A stretch of 64,000 nt of DNA from Maritimibacter sp. Its GTDB lineage: Bacteria > Pseudomonadota > Alphaproteobacteria > Rhodobacterales > Rhodobacteraceae. The translations under genes and the position numbers were made by a program. Where the stretch lies: assembly GCA_011389895.1 (NCBI GenBank), contig JAABTN010000008.1, positions 41,719 to 105,718 of the forward strand. The letters run 5' to 3'. Below the pieces are notes generated by a model, which had not been told where the DNA came from, did no database searches, and was given only the letters and a program-made list of their open reading frames with translations. Positions 1-9,644 of the stretch are shown one piece after another (position 1 is the stretch's first letter; each line of letters starts with the position of its first letter).

Positions 1-47
1 GGAGGCCCCGCGTGGGTCTGCCGCAGGCAGGGCCGCGCAAAACATGT

Positions 48-63
48 GCGGGCGTCCGCCCGC
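48..63 (-). terminator. GC hairpin downstream of the RTX gene
   Basis: A self-complementary stretch (GCGGGC, loop gtcc, GCCCGC) lies just past the stop of the RTX-repeat gene. Read on the minus strand it is followed by ACATGTTTTG, a weak T-rich tail. It is in the right place for an intrinsic terminator, but the T tract is poor. The rest of bases 1-79 shows no gene. Confidence 0.4.
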
Positions 64-79
64 GCCTGTCTTGAAAAGA

Positions 80-1426
80 CTACCCGGCGAACACGTTGAC
101 CGGGGCTTCGAACAACACGTCGGCCAGCGTGGCGTCAGAGGCCCCGCGCAGCATGGCGACCACGTCGCCGTTCAACGTGACCACCCCGTCCTGACCATCG
201 TCCGAAGGCTGAACCTCGACGATCATGTCGCCATGGTCGAGATCGGGGTTGAGCGTGACACGCAGAAAATCCGTGCCCGGTTCGAAATCGGTCACATCGG
301 CGAAGCCCAATCCGCTGGCCCCGTCGAAGAACACCCAGAAGGTGTCCATGCCCTCGTCGCCCGTTGCGGTGTCGTGGCGGTCCATGATCAGCGTATCGTT
401 CCCCGCACCCCCTGAGAGCGTGTCGGCGGCCCCGTCGATATGCCAGTCAAAGTCATGGCGTTCCCAGTTGATATGCTCATTGGCATGACCGAGATGGTCG
501 ATCACGTCATCGCCGTCGCCCCCCGACAGCGTGTCGGCCCCGAAGCCGCCCGCGATGTAATCGTCACCAGCCCCGCCGTCGATCTGGTCATCGTCATGGA
601 TGGGTTGCCCATCGTCGGTGTGAACGCCGCCAAAGATCCGGTCGTCCCCGTCGCCGCCCTGGATCACGTCGTCGCCGCTGCCCCCGTCGAGGATCGCCGC
701 CGAGGTGCTTGCAGCAAGCGCATCGTCTCCGTCGCCGCCGAACAGCGCCGCCGCCCCGTCGCCGGCAGCCAGGGCATCGTCGCCCGCGCCACCAAAGGCG
801 TAAGCGGCCTCATCGCCGGTGATCAAGACATCATTGCCCGCCCCGCCATCGACAAGATAAAGGATGCCCTCGGTCTCGATCAGCGCGGTGCCTTCGAAAT
901 CGCCGATCTGCCCTTCGCCATCGTCCGGTGTGCTGTTTATGGGTGCCGCCCAGATGTTTGTACTATCACCAAGGTGGATATCCTCGGTCTCGGGGCCATT
1001 GTCCCCGAGCCAATCGACCCCTGCGGTCAGATCCGTGCTGTCTGCCAAAAGCGTCTGAAGCGTGTTGCCCTCTTCCGCAAGATACCCTTCGCCCGCCTCA
1101 TCGATGGGGTCGAGCACCGTCTCGGGATCGACCGGCAGCGCATCGACCGGGGTTTCATCTTCTTCGATGGGGGACAGGATCGTGTCGGGGTCGATCGTGT
1201 CGGTGACCTCGTCCGTGGGGATGGGCGTTTCGTCCCCGGTGACCGGGTTCAACACGTTATCGCCCGCCAGGAGATCGAGCATGCTGCCCGATGAGGTTGT
1301 CTGCGCTTGGTCGGTGTCGGAGCCGGCGGCGCTGTCGTCCGCGTCGGGGTCGTTCCCGTCGCCAAAGAACCCCGTGCCCATAAAGGCAAGCGGCAATAGC
1401 CCCAGTAGCAGCAGCGCGAATCCCAT
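80..1426 (-). CDS. RTX-type calcium-binding repeat protein
   Basis: This is a 448-residue protein with a hydrophobic N-terminus (about residues 2-22), then an Asp/Thr/Pro-rich linker to about residue 180. About ten glycine-rich nonapeptides of the GGxGxDxL type follow (for example GGAGNDVL, GGDGDDAL, GGSGDDVI, GGAGDDYI). These repeats form calcium-binding beta-rolls in RTX proteins. The C-terminal ~90 residues look like the acidic tail common in rhodobacterial secreted calcium-binding proteins. RTX proteins normally leave by type I secretion without an N-terminal signal, so the hydrophobic N-terminus is odd and may anchor the protein. No type I exporter gene is nearby. The ATG at 1426 has GGGA seven bases upstream; a TTG 36 bases earlier is the alternative. 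The substrate or function is unknown. Confidence 0.8.
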   Translation of the reverse strand: MGFALLLLGLLPLAFMGTGFFGDGNDPDADDSAAGSDTDQAQTTSSGSMLDLLAGDNVLNPVTGDETPIPTDEVTDTIDPDTILSPIEEDETPVDALPVDPETVLDPIDEAGEGYLAEEGNTLQTLLADSTDLTAGVDWLGDNGPETEDIHLGDSTNIWAAPINSTPDDGEGQIGDFEGTALIETEGILYLVDGGAGNDVLITGDEAAYAFGGAGDDALAAGDGAAALFGGDGDDALAASTSAAILDGGSGDDVIQGGDGDDRIFGGVHTDDGQPIHDDDQIDGGAGDDYIAGGFGADTLSGGDGDDVIDHLGHANEHINWERHDFDWHIDGAADTLSGGAGNDTLIMDRHDTATGDEGMDTFWVFFDGASGLGFADVTDFEPGTDFLRVTLNPDLDHGDMIVEVQPSDDGQDGVVTLNGDVVAMLRGASDATLADVLFEAPVNVFAG

Positions 1427-1570
1427 GGTCAGGTCCCAAACCCGATTGTCAGAGTGATCCAAAGGTTAGCACGAACAAAACCGGCTGGCGGGCAAAATGT
1501 CGGGAAACTTTTAGATTAACCGTGGGTTCAGTGGTAAGCGGTTGTTGATCGGAACGTTGAAGGAAAGGCC

Positions 1571-1882
1571 ATGACGGACGAGACGCCCGACGCGCTGGCG
1601 AAAGAAGTGCGCGCCCTGCGTGCCGAGGTTGGCAAGCTGAACAACCACCGGTTCATCCGGCTTCACGATTCGGTCGTGAAGCTCGGGCTTTTCCAGCTTT
1701 ACCGGGGGCTGGCCTTCGGCCTCGGGTCGGTTCTGGGTGCCACGATCTTGGTTTCGGTCGCGGCCTACCTGTTGGCGCAGATCGACTTCATCCCGATCAT
1801 TGGCGATTGGGCAGCGGATATCGCGCGCGAAATCAACATGCCGGATGGGTCTGACTCGTCTGGCGGGCAGACCGGGCAATAA
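1571..1882 (+). CDS. DUF5665-type small membrane protein
   Basis: This 103-residue protein has a charged, probably coiled-coil N-terminus (about 5-30, ALAKEVRALRAEV), a short conserved block around HDSVVKLGLFQLYRGLAFGLG, and one long hydrophobic segment (about residues 52-72) before a short polar tail. The layout matches the DUF5665 family, small membrane proteins of unknown function. GGAAAGGCC before the ATG gives a usable ribosome site. It lies upstream of rpsO, 132 bases away, and may share its transcript. I cannot assign a role; family membership is from memory of the pattern. Confidence 0.7.
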   Translation: MTDETPDALAKEVRALRAEVGKLNNHRFIRLHDSVVKLGLFQLYRGLAFGLGSVLGATILVSVAAYLLAQIDFIPIIGDWAADIAREINMPDGSDSSGGQTGQ

Positions 1883-1930
1883 AGGCTTTTCATCGCGAAT
1901 GAATCCGCCTATACGCGCGGCTTCACCACG

Positions 1931-1948
1931 GGAGAGCATCGGCTCTCC
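1931..1948 (+). promoter_or_regulatory. Stem-loop in the rpsO leader
   Basis: GGAGAGC and GCTCTCC form a perfect 7-bp stem with a four-base ATCG loop, 67 bases before the rpsO start. No T tract follows, so a leader structure is as likely as a terminator for the upstream gene. Ribosomal protein S15 represses its own mRNA through leader structures in several bacteria; applying that here is inference. Confidence 0.4.
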
Positions 1949-2014
1949 TCTCCACGGGCCCTGCTGGACGACATCCCGGCTTGCGCCATAACCCTTTGAG
2001 ACAAGGAGACCCCG

Positions 2015-2284
2015 ATGTCGATCACAACCGAAGAAAAGACCGCGCTGATCAAGGAATACGGTGCCAAGGACGGCGACACCGGTTCGCCCGAGGTTCAGGT
2101 GGCCATCCTGACAAAGCGTATCGCGACGCTGACCGAGCACTTCAAGACGCACAAGAAAGACAACCACGGTCGTCGTGGTCTTCTGAAAATGGTGGCGCGT
2201 CGCCGCAAGCTTCTTGATTACGTGAAGGACAAGGACGACGCGCGTTACCGCGATCTGATCAAGGGCCTTGGCATTCGCCGCTAA
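2015..2284 (+). CDS. rpsO: 30S ribosomal protein S15
   Basis: An 89-residue protein, the standard length for S15, a primary 16S rRNA binder of the small subunit platform. Family signatures visible are TGSPEVQVA near residue 24, [16 protein letters not shown] near 42-57, and [10 protein letters not shown] near 63-72. AAGGAGA lies seven bases before the ATG. An intrinsic terminator follows immediately. In many bacteria rpsO is followed by pnp; here a divergent b561/YceI pair sits between the two genes, so they are not one operon. Confidence 0.97.
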   Translation: MSITTEEKTALIKEYGAKDGDTGSPEVQVAILTKRIATLTEHFKTHKKDNHGRRGLLKMVARRRKLLDYVKDKDDARYRDLIKGLGIRR

Positions 2285-2309
2285 GGGTTCTTCACACGAC
2301 ATTCAAAGA

Positions 2310-2342
2310 AAACGCCCGCGCCGCTTGGCCGCGGGCGTTTTT
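2310..2342 (+). terminator. rpsO intrinsic terminator
   Basis: An inverted repeat AAACGCCCGCG ... CGCGGGCGTTT is followed by a run of T. It closes the rpsO transcript and, read backwards with its A tract, can also serve the convergent b561 gene. Confidence 0.9.
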
Positions 2343-2376
2343 CGTTGGCGCGGTCTGGAGGGCAGGGCGAGCGCCC

Positions 2377-2907
2377 CTATGCCGTTCCGCGCAGCATGCG
2401 GCGCAGCGTCCCGTCCCGCCGTTTCACGGCGCCCGCGATATGCAGGACGACGAGCGCGGCCAAAAGCTTGGTCAAGATGCCGTGGGCGATGAAAAACCCG
2501 GTCTCCCAGCTCTCGGACGTCGGCGCGATGTGGGGCAGGGCCACACCCCAGACTTCGACGGCGATCCCGGTGGCCGAGCTTGCAATCCATCCGGTCATAG
2601 GCACGGCGATGAGCAGCAGATACAAGGACACATGCACGATGCGGGCGAGCATGGTCTGCCATCGCGGTGCGGGCAGGGGTGCGGGTGGCGGTGACCAGAG
2701 GTGCCACGCCAGCCGCGCAAGCATGAGGATGAGAATAGAAACCCCGATGCTCTTGTGCCATGTGAACAGGTGGAAATTCGACATGTTCACCGTCATCCGC
2801 GCGATATAGGTGCCAAACCCCAGCATCCCGATCACCCCGAACGCGATGATCCAGTGCAACCCCCGGGTCACGATCCCGAAGCGCTGTTCGCCATTGCGGA
2901 GCGTCAT
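2377..2907 (-). CDS. Cytochrome b561 family protein
   Basis: A 176-residue four-helix membrane protein of the bacterial cytochrome b561 type, which holds two b haems and exchanges electrons with the quinone pool. The opening pattern TLRNGEQRFGIVTRGLHWI is typical; histidines that should ligate haem are seen near residues 18, 52, 118 and 136. The start was placed at the ATG whose first base is 2907, because it overlaps the stop of the upstream yceI-like gene by four bases (ATGA), implying translational coupling. A longer in-frame extension has no family support. The b561-YceI pairing is common in proteobacteria. Confidence 0.88.
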   Translation of the reverse strand: MTLRNGEQRFGIVTRGLHWIIAFGVIGMLGFGTYIARMTVNMSNFHLFTWHKSIGVSILILMLARLAWHLWSPPPAPLPAPRWQTMLARIVHVSLYLLLIAVPMTGWIASSATGIAVEVWGVALPHIAPTSESWETGFFIAHGILTKLLAALVVLHIAGAVKRRDGTLRRMLRGTA

Positions 2908-3473
2908 GACGCGCGGTCGAGCCGGGCGACGATCTGGATGCGCACCTCGTCCCCTACCATGTCGCTCCACCCGGTTGCCCCGAAGTCGGCGCGGCTGACC
3001 GCACCGCTCAGGTGCACCGCGACTTTCGAGAGATCGCCCGGTTCGGTCCCCTGTTGGCGAAAGACCTGCGCCGATAGGGTGACCGGGCGGGTCACACCCC
3101 GGATGGTCACGCGCCCCGGCACCTGTTGCACCCCGGTGCTGGCGCGCACTTGGTCCGAGGCAAAGGTCATTTCCGGGAACTGGTCGGTGGCAAGCACCTT
3201 GGGCCCCTTCAGGGCCTGTGCGGCGAAAGGAAAGCTCGACGTTGCTTCGGCGGCGTTCAGGGTCACGTTCACGCGGGTCGGGCCGCCGGTCAGGTCGATC
3301 TCGAACGACGAGCGGGCGACGGGGATGCTCCCCCGGATCACATCGGTGTCAAAGTCGACCTCGTAGCTCACCGTCGAACGCGGCACGTCGAGGGTATAGG
3401 CCACCGGTTCGGCCACGACAGGCACGATCGACAGGACCAGGGCGATTACCGTGGAAAACCAGAACTTGATCAT
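2904..3473 (-). CDS. yceI: YceI family periplasmic lipid-binding protein
   Basis: A 189-residue protein with a clear signal peptide (about residues 1-21, ending VVAEP) and the YceI beta-barrel, which binds isoprenoid-type lipids in the periplasm. Hallmarks are YTLDVPRSTVSYEVD after cleavage, GxxPVARSSFEIDL, FPEMTFASDQ and the final GDEVRIQI strand. The ATG at 3473 was chosen because AAGGA sits ten bases upstream; the GTG nine bases earlier would overlap that site. It leads a two-gene operon with cytochrome b561. The exact ligand is not known. Confidence 0.9.
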   Translation of the reverse strand: MIKFWFSTVIALVLSIVPVVAEPVAYTLDVPRSTVSYEVDFDTDVIRGSIPVARSSFEIDLTGGPTRVNVTLNAAEATSSFPFAAQALKGPKVLATDQFPEMTFASDQVRASTGVQQVPGRVTIRGVTRPVTLSAQVFRQQGTEPGDLSKVAVHLSGAVSRADFGATGWSDMVGDEVRIQIVARLDRAS

Positions 3474-3677
3474 GAGCGGCACATCCTTTCACCCCGTTCT
3501 TACGACGCACATGCGCCCTTGGGCAAAAATTTTTCGTGAGAGCGCCACCTAATTCAAACCTCTGGCCATATAGCCGCTTTTGCTGTAATGCGCGCACATC
3601 TGAGACGTGACGCTCTGACCCCGGCGCATGGCATTGATAGAGGGGTCGGTGGCAATGGGGCCACCATGAAATCGGGA

Positions 3678-3702
3678 GCCCCGCAGGGGCGGGAGCACTC
3701 CC
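3678..3702 (+). promoter_or_regulatory. Hairpins in the pnp leader
   Basis: Two adjacent inverted repeats, GCCCC-gca-GGGGC and GGGAG-ca-CTCCC, lie directly before the pnp Shine-Dalgarno site (AGAAGGA). In enterobacteria PNPase limits its own synthesis through a leader stem cut by RNase III; these stems could play that part, which is inference. The rest of the 244-base gap from 3474 to 3717 shows no gene. Confidence 0.4.
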
Positions 3703-3717
3703 AGAAGGATACGATAC

Positions 3718-5862
3718 ATGTTCAACGAAGTGAAAAAGTCGATCCAGTGGGGCGAAGAAGAGCTCACGCTGGAGACGGGTAAGGTTGCGCGCCAGGCTGA
3801 TGGATCGGTGATCGTCACGCTGGGCGAGACCTCTGTGATGGCCAACGTGACCTTTGCGAAGGAACAAAAGCCGGGAATGGATTTTCTTCCGCTCACGGTT
3901 CATTACCAGGAAAAATACTACGCTGCGGGCAAGGTGCCCGGTGGCTTCTTCAAACGCGAGGCGCGGCCGACCGAGAAGGAAACGCTGACCGCCCGTTTGA
4001 TCGACCGTCCGATCCGCCCGCTGTTCGTCCCTGGCTTCAAGAACGAAGTCCTGGTGATGTGCACGGTGCTGAGCCACGATCTTGTAAATGACCCCGACAT
4101 GGTGGCGATGATCGCCAGCTCGGCCGCTCTCACGATCTCGGGCGCGCCTTTCCGGGGGCCGATCGCGGCCTGCCGCGTGGGCTTCGAGGATGGCGAATAC
4201 GTGCTGAACCCGACCATGGACGACATGCACAAGCTGCGCGAGAACACCGATCAACGTCTTGATCTCGTGGTCGCGGGCACCAAGGACGCGGTCATGATGG
4301 TGGAATCGGAAGCCTACGAGCTGTCCGAAGCCGAGATGCTGGGCGCGGTCAACTTTGCCCATGAGCAGATCCAGCCGGTGATCGACCTGATCATCGACCT
4401 CGCCGAAGATGCGGCGAAAGAGCCGTTCGATTTCCAGCCGCCGGATTATTCGGATCTTTCCGCAGCGGTCAAAGCTGCTGGTGAGGATCAGATCCGGGCC
4501 GCCTACGCGATTCGTGACAAGCAAGAGCGCACCAGCGCCATCTCGGACGCGAAACAGGCGATCATAGACTCCCTGACCGAAGAGCAGCGCGAAGACCCCA
4601 ACCTCGGGTCAGCGTTGAAAAAGCTCGAATCTTCCGTGCTGCGCGGTGACGTGGTGAAGAACGGCAACCGGATCGACGGTCGTGCGCTGGATGAAATCCG
4701 CGACATCGTGTCGGAAGTCGGCATTCTGCCCCGGACCCACGGGTCGTCGTTGTTCACCCGCGGTGAAACCCAGGCGCTGGTGGTGACCACGCTGGGGACC
4801 GGCGATGACGAACAGATGATCGACGCGCTGTCGGGCACCTACAAGTCGCCCTTCCTGCTTCATTACAACTTCCCGCCCTACTCGGTCGGCGAAGCGGGCC
4901 GCGTTGGCCCTCCGGGTCGTCGTGAGATCGGGCACGGCAAGCTTGCCTGGCGCGCGCTTCAGGCGGTGCTCCCGGCAGCGACCGATTTCCCCTACACCAT
5001 CCGCCTCGTCTCCGAGATCACCGAATCGAACGGGTCGTCGTCCATGGCCACGGTCTGTGGGTCGTCGCTTTCGATGATGGATGCCGCCGTGCCGCTCAAG
5101 GCGCCGGTTGCCGGTGTCGCGATGGGTCTCGTGCTCGAAGAAGACGGCTCTTACGCCGTGTTGTCGGACATTCTGGGTGACGAAGATCACCTTGGTGACA
5201 TGGACTTCAAGGTTGCGGGCACCGAGAACGGCATCACGTCGCTCCAGATGGACATCAAGGTCGCCGGTATCACGCCGGAAATCATGGAAAAGGCGCTGGC
5301 ACAGGCGAAAGCCGGTCGCATGCATATCCTTGGCGAGATGTCCAAGGCGCTGTCTGCCGGCCGGACCGAGTTTTCGGAACATGCCCCGCGCATCGAAACC
5401 ATGACCGTTCCCTCCGACAAGATCCGTGAAGTGATCGGCTCGGGTGGCAAGGTGATCCGCGAGATTGTCGAGGTTTCCGGGGCCAAGGTCGACATCAACG
5501 ACGATGGTGTGATCAAGATCGCCAGCCCGAATGCTGAGGCCATCCAGAAAGCCTATGACATGATCCACGCGATCGTGGCAGAGCCGGAAGAGGGCAAGAT
5601 CTACAAGGGCAACGTGGTGAAGATCGTCGATTTCGGCGCCTTCGTGAACTTCTTTGGCAAGCGTGACGGGCTTGTCCACGTCAGCCAGATCGAGAACCGC
5701 CGCCTGAACCATCCGTCGGATGTGCTCAAGGAAGGTCAGGATGTCTACGTGAAGCTTCTGGGCTTCGACGATCGCGGCAAGGTGCGCCTTGCCATGAAGA
5801 TGGTCGACCAGGAGACCGGCGAAGAGATCGCGCCGGAGAAAAAGAAAGAAGACGCCGAGTAA
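3718..5862 (+). CDS. pnp: Polyribonucleotide nucleotidyltransferase (PNPase)
   Basis: A 714-residue protein, full length for PNPase, the phosphorolytic 3'-5' exoribonuclease of the RNA degradosome. Domain order is complete: first RNase PH domain (about 10-140), helical linker, second RNase PH core (about 320-530, with FPPYSVGE and [15 protein letters not shown]), a KH domain (about 555-610, [12 protein letters not shown]) and an S1 domain (about 620-690, [13 protein letters not shown]). The C-terminus is a short acidic and lysine-rich tail. AGAAGGATACGATAC precedes the ATG. A strong terminator follows the stop. Confidence 0.98.
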   Translation: MFNEVKKSIQWGEEELTLETGKVARQADGSVIVTLGETSVMANVTFAKEQKPGMDFLPLTVHYQEKYYAAGKVPGGFFKREARPTEKETLTARLIDRPIRPLFVPGFKNEVLVMCTVLSHDLVNDPDMVAMIASSAALTISGAPFRGPIAACRVGFEDGEYVLNPTMDDMHKLRENTDQRLDLVVAGTKDAVMMVESEAYELSEAEMLGAVNFAHEQIQPVIDLIIDLAEDAAKEPFDFQPPDYSDLSAAVKAAGEDQIRAAYAIRDKQERTSAISDAKQAIIDSLTEEQREDPNLGSALKKLESSVLRGDVVKNGNRIDGRALDEIRDIVSEVGILPRTHGSSLFTRGETQALVVTTLGTGDDEQMIDALSGTYKSPFLLHYNFPPYSVGEAGRVGPPGRREIGHGKLAWRALQAVLPAATDFPYTIRLVSEITESNGSSSMATVCGSSLSMMDAAVPLKAPVAGVAMGLVLEEDGSYAVLSDILGDEDHLGDMDFKVAGTENGITSLQMDIKVAGITPEIMEKALAQAKAGRMHILGEMSKALSAGRTEFSEHAPRIETMTVPSDKIREVIGSGGKVIREIVEVSGAKVDINDDGVIKIASPNAEAIQKAYDMIHAIVAEPEEGKIYKGNVVKIVDFGAFVNFFGKRDGLVHVSQIENRRLNHPSDVLKEGQDVYVKLLGFDDRGKVRLAMKMVDQETGEEIAPEKKKEDAE

Positions 5863-5883
5863 TCCGTGCGCCTTCGACATGGC

Positions 5884-5915
5884 AAAGCCCCGGTGGAAAC
5901 GCCGGGGCTTTTTCT
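5884..5915 (+). terminator. pnp intrinsic terminator
   Basis: A nine-base-pair stem AAGCCCCGG / CCGGGGCTT with a short loop is followed by TTTTTCTTT, 22 bases after the pnp stop. Its A-rich left flank could also act for the convergent phosphatase gene. Confidence 0.92.
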
Positions 5916-5956
5916 TTGGTCAGAACAGAAAGACGCCGAAAGGCGTGAGGGTGACG

Positions 5957-6694
5957 TCAGCTTCGTGGAAGCGGGGCTCTCCCGTCCTCCGTCAACAACC
6001 ACGCCTCCCGCCCTTCGATCACCACCGGGCTGATCGGGTTGCCGTAGCCTGCCCCGCTGTCGATGTTGATGCGGTTGCCATAGTGGGTCGCGGCCTTCAC
6101 CGGCGTATGGCCATGCACGATGAGCTTGCCGTGATCGGCTGTGCTGTCGTGAAATTCGCCACGGATCCAAAGAAGGTCGGTTTCCTCTTGTTGGTCCAGC
6201 GGCACGCCGGGGCGGATGCCTGCGTGGCAGAAGAAACACTCCCCGCGCGCATAGGTCAGGGGCAGCGCCGAGAGGAAGGCGATATGCGCCTGCGGCACCT
6301 TTTCCAGAGCCTCGCGGTGGATGCGGTAGACGCGTTCGCGGTCTTCCACCTGCACGCCGTAGGAGGCGAGCGCATCGGGCCCGCCAATACGTTCGTGCAG
6401 CCATGAATAGCCGACAAACAGATAGGGGTCGTTGCGCGGGAAGGGTTCGAGAAACCAATGCATGAGCCGGTCGTGGTTGCCCTTCAGAACCACCCAGTCC
6501 TCGCCCCGATCCCGGCCCGCGATCAGGAAATCAATCACGCCCCGCGTGTCCGGCCCCCGGTCGCAAAGATCGCCGATGTGAACCACCGGCGCGTCCGCAT
6601 CGCCGCAGGATGCGCGGTCCTCGGCGATCAGCCGATGCGCGCGCTCAAGCTCGGACAGCTCGCCGTGAATATCGCCTATGGCATAGGTTCGCAT
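5957..6694 (-). CDS. Metallophosphatase (calcineurin-like, PrpE/ApaH type)
   Basis: A 245-residue serine/threonine protein phosphatase-like metalloenzyme. All metal-ligand motifs are visible in order: GDIHGE (residues 7-12), GDLCDRGPDTRG (about 42-53), KGNHDRLM (about 74-81), a late FCHAGI and VHGHTPV. These bind two metals for phosphoester cleavage. The ATG at 6694 has AGGAG at proper spacing. It stands alone between pnp and serA. The natural substrate cannot be told from sequence; protein phosphatase or dinucleoside tetraphosphatase activity are both possible. Confidence 0.88.
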   Translation of the reverse strand: MRTYAIGDIHGELSELERAHRLIAEDRASCGDADAPVVHIGDLCDRGPDTRGVIDFLIAGRDRGEDWVVLKGNHDRLMHWFLEPFPRNDPYLFVGYSWLHERIGGPDALASYGVQVEDRERVYRIHREALEKVPQAHIAFLSALPLTYARGECFFCHAGIRPGVPLDQQEETDLLWIRGEFHDSTADHGKLIVHGHTPVKAATHYGNRINIDSGAGYGNPISPVVIEGREAWLLTEDGRAPLPRS

Positions 6695-6757
6695 GGGGTC
6701 TCCTGACTGTCTGGTAGGGTGATGCCCCATGGCGGGCCAACATGCAAATCGCCCCAT

Positions 6758-6792
6758 TGCAAAAGGCCCCGATCCTTGGGACCGGGGCCTTG
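6758..6792 (-). terminator. serA intrinsic terminator
   Basis: A stem AAGGCCCCG / CGGGGCCTT with a short loop ends in TTTTGC when read on the minus strand, just after the serA stop. Confidence 0.85.
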
Positions 6793-6814
6793 GGTCGTGC
6801 CGATGCGGGCGGGA

Positions 6815-8407
6815 TCAGACCGCGAAGGACAGGCCGCTCACGTTCTGGAATTTGCCGGTGGCTTTCAGCGCGTCCAGCACGCTGTCTTCGACCGGCGCGT
6901 CGACGTAGAGAAGCGCGATGGCGTCGCCCCCGGCATCCTTCCGGCCCAGCGTGAAGTTGGCGATGTTCACGCCATGCTTGCCCATCGTTTCGCCCAGAAG
7001 GCCGATGATGCCCGGCTCATCTTCGTTCGTGGTGTAGAGCATATGCGCCCCGATCTCGGCGTCGATGGTGATGCCCTTGATCTGGATGAAGCGCGGCTTG
7101 CCGTCCGAGAACACCGTGCCGGCGATCGACCGTTCGCGTGACGCGGTTTTCACCGTGATCTTGATATACCCGTCGAAAACGCCCGATTTGTCCTGCGTTG
7201 TGGTCGAGGTCTTGACCCCGTGATCCTTGGCCACCACCGGCGCGGACACCATGTTCAGATCCGGGTTGATCGGCTTCATCAGCCCCGCGATCACAGCGCA
7301 GTCAAGCGCCTTGGTGTTCATGGCCGACGTGACACCATCGAGGGTGATGTTCACCTCCTGGATCGGCTCTCCGGTCATCTGCCCGACGAAGGCCCCTAGA
7401 TGTTCGGCCAGCTTGATCCACGGCCCCATCACCTTGGCTTCCTCGGCGGTCACCGAGGGCATGTTGAGCGCGTTGGTCACGGCCCCTGTCAGCAGGTAGT
7501 CCGAGATCTGTTCGGCCACTTGAAGCGCCACGTTTTCCTGCGCCTCGGTGGTCGCGGCCCCGAGGTGCGGGGTGCAGACCACGTTGGGCAGACCAAAGAG
7601 CGGGCTGTCGGTGGCGGGCTCCACCTCGAACACATCAAAGGCTGCTCCGGCGACGTGACCCGAGGAAATCGCCTCGGCCAGCGCGCGCTCGTCCACCAGA
7701 CCGCCGCGCGCGCAATTCACGATGCGCACGCCCTTCTTGGTCTTGGCGATGTTCTTTGCGTCCAGCACGCCCCGGGTCTTGTCGGTCAGCGGCACGTGCA
7801 GGGTGATGAAATCGGCACGGGAAAGAAGCTCGTCCAACTCGACCTTTTCAACGCCCAGCTTGTCGGCGCGATCCTGGCTCAGGAAGGGGTCGAAGGCGAC
7901 GACCTTCATCTTGAGCCCCCGGCCACGGTCCGCGACGATCGAGCCGATGTTGCCACAGCCGATCACGCCCAGCGTCTTGTTCGTAAGCTCGACGCCCATG
8001 AATTTCGACTTTTCCCATTTCCCGGCCTGGGTCGAGGCATCGGCTTCGGGGATCTGGCGCGCCACGGCCATCATCATGGCGATGGCGTGCTCTGCGGTGG
8101 TGATCGAATTGCCGAAGGGCGTGTTCATCACGATCGCACCCTTGGCGCTGGCGGCGGGGATGTCGACATTGTCGACCCCGATCCCGGCACGCCCGATCAC
8201 CTTCAGGTTGGTGGCTTTTTCAAGCACATCCGCGGTCACCTTGGTCGCTGACCGGATGGCAAGACCGTCATACTGGTCGATGATGGACAGCAGTTTTTCC
8301 TTGTCCTTGCCAAGCGCCGGTTCGAAATCGACGTCGATGCCACGGTCACGGAAAATCTGAACGGCGGTTTCCGAAAGCTTGTCGGATACGAGAACTTTGG
8401 GGGCCAT
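6815..8407 (-). CDS. serA: D-3-phosphoglycerate dehydrogenase
   Basis: A 530-residue long-form SerA, first enzyme of the phosphorylated serine pathway (3-phosphoglycerate to 3-phosphohydroxypyruvate). Visible are the substrate domain, the Rossmann NAD site GVIGCGNIGS (about 145), the catalytic arginine and glutamate blocks (NCARGGLVDE, FDVFEVEP), the histidine motif TPHLGAAT (about 280), an intervening domain (about 320-450) and a C-terminal ACT domain (about 455-530) for allosteric control. The ATG at 8407 begins APKVLVSDKLS, the usual start. It lies 82 bases after serC on the same strand, a serC-serA operon. Confidence 0.97.
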   Translation of the reverse strand: MAPKVLVSDKLSETAVQIFRDRGIDVDFEPALGKDKEKLLSIIDQYDGLAIRSATKVTADVLEKATNLKVIGRAGIGVDNVDIPAASAKGAIVMNTPFGNSITTAEHAIAMMMAVARQIPEADASTQAGKWEKSKFMGVELTNKTLGVIGCGNIGSIVADRGRGLKMKVVAFDPFLSQDRADKLGVEKVELDELLSRADFITLHVPLTDKTRGVLDAKNIAKTKKGVRIVNCARGGLVDERALAEAISSGHVAGAAFDVFEVEPATDSPLFGLPNVVCTPHLGAATTEAQENVALQVAEQISDYLLTGAVTNALNMPSVTAEEAKVMGPWIKLAEHLGAFVGQMTGEPIQEVNITLDGVTSAMNTKALDCAVIAGLMKPINPDLNMVSAPVVAKDHGVKTSTTTQDKSGVFDGYIKITVKTASRERSIAGTVFSDGKPRFIQIKGITIDAEIGAHMLYTTNEDEPGIIGLLGETMGKHGVNIANFTLGRKDAGGDAIALLYVDAPVEDSVLDALKATGKFQNVSGLSFAV

Positions 8408-8489
8408 GTGTCTGGTCCTTGTATGGATTTTGGGAGAACGCGCCCCGGAGCCGATCCGGGGCATCGTGAATTATGTGGGGGTCTCGGGG

Positions 8490-9644
8490 TCAGGCTGCGT
8501 CTGCCTGTGCCTCCAGCTCGGCGTTGAAAGCCCAGTTGAGCCACGGCATCAACGCCTCGATGTCCGAGGTTTCGACCGTGCCGCCGCACCAGATACGCAG
8601 ACCGGCAGGTGCATCGCGATACGCCCCGATGTCATAGGCCACGCCTTCGGCCTCAAGCCGCTTGGCAACCGCCTTGGCAAAACCCGCGCCGTCCTTGATC
8701 CGGTCATCGGTGAACTTGAGACAGACCGAGGTGTTCGAGCGCGTCGCGTCCTCTTCGGCAAGGTTCGCGATCCAGTCGTGGGTGTCGCAGAACGCGAAGA
8801 TCACCCCGGCATTGGCATCGGCGCGGGCGATCAAACCCTTCAGCCCGCCTTCGGCGCGGGCCCAGTCGAGCGCGACAAGGTAATCTTCGACCGCCAGCAT
8901 CGACGGCGTGTTGATCGTCGCCCCTTCGAATATCCCGTCGATCAGCTTGCCGCCTTTGGTCATGCGGAAAATCTTCGGCAGCGGCCAAGCGGGCGTGTAG
9001 CTTTCCAACCGTTCAACGGCACGCGGGCTGAGCACGATCATCCCATGCGCGGCTTCGCCGCCCAGCACTTTCTGCCAGGAGAAGGTGGTCACATCGAGCT
9101 TGTCCCACGGCAGGTCCATCGCGAAGGCCGCCGAGGTGGCGTCGCAGATGGTCAGGCCAGCGCGGTCGTCCGCGATCCAGTCACCGTTGGGCACGCGCAC
9201 GCCCGAGGTGGTTCCGTTCCAGGTGAACACCACGTCATCTTCAAAATTCACAGCGGACAGATCGGGAAGCTGGCCATAGTCGGCCTCCATGATCGTCGCG
9301 TTTAGTTTGAGCTGCTTTGCCACGTCACTGACCCAGCCCGCGCCGAAGCTTTCCCATGCCATCATGGTCACGCCGCGCGCGCCCAGCATCGACCACATCG
9401 CCATTTCCACGGCGCCGGTATCCGAGGCGGGCACGATGCCGATCTTGTAGTCTGCCGGAATGCCCAGAACCTCGCGGGTGCCTTCGATGGCAGCCTTGAG
9501 CTTGTCCTTGCCAACAGCGGCCCGGTGCGAGCGGCCAAGCGCGGCATCGGACAGTTTATCGAGCGTGAAAACGGGGGGTTTGGCACAGGGGCCAGATGAA
9601 AAACGCGGATTTGCCGGCCGCGATGCCGGAGTCTTGGTGACCAT
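8490..9644 (-). CDS. serC: Phosphoserine aminotransferase
   Basis: A 384-residue PLP enzyme of the second serine-pathway step. The alphaproteobacterial form is recognised from the opening [13 protein letters not shown], the block [11 protein letters not shown], and the Schiff-base lysine in [16 protein letters not shown] (about residue 190-205). The start at 9644 has GGAAGGAT eleven bases upstream; a longer upstream reading frame has no family similarity. It leads the serC-serA pair. serB, the third enzyme, lies 44 kb away beside flagellar genes. Confidence 0.96.
   Translation of the reverse strand: MVTKTPASRPANPRFSSGPCAKPPVFTLDKLSDAALGRSHRAAVGKDKLKAAIEGTREVLGIPADYKIGIVPASDTGAVEMAMWSMLGARGVTMMAWESFGAGWVSDVAKQLKLNATIMEADYGQLPDLSAVNFEDDVVFTWNGTTSGVRVPNGDWIADDRAGLTICDATSAAFAMDLPWDKLDVTTFSWQKVLGGEAAHGMIVLSPRAVERLESYTPAWPLPKIFRMTKGGKLIDGIFEGATINTPSMLAVEDYLVALDWARAEGGLKGLIARADANAGVIFAFCDTHDWIANLAEEDATRSNTSVCLKFTDDRIKDGAGFAKAVAKRLEAEGVAYDIGAYRDAPAGLRIWCGGTVETSDIEALMPWLNWAFNAELEAQADAA

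Noticed and set aside
440..1294. 284-codon plus-strand frame across the RTX gene
   Set aside because: It is the complement of the Gly/Asp-rich repeats and makes an artificial Val/Ala/Arg pattern.
80..1426. RTX repeats as a tandem DNA repeat or CRISPR
   Set aside because: The periodicity is at protein level in one frame; the DNA copies are diverged and there are no spacers.
3349..5880. Two long minus-strand open frames across pnp
   Set aside because: They are the antisense shadow of an unmistakable PNPase and show no recognisable protein features.
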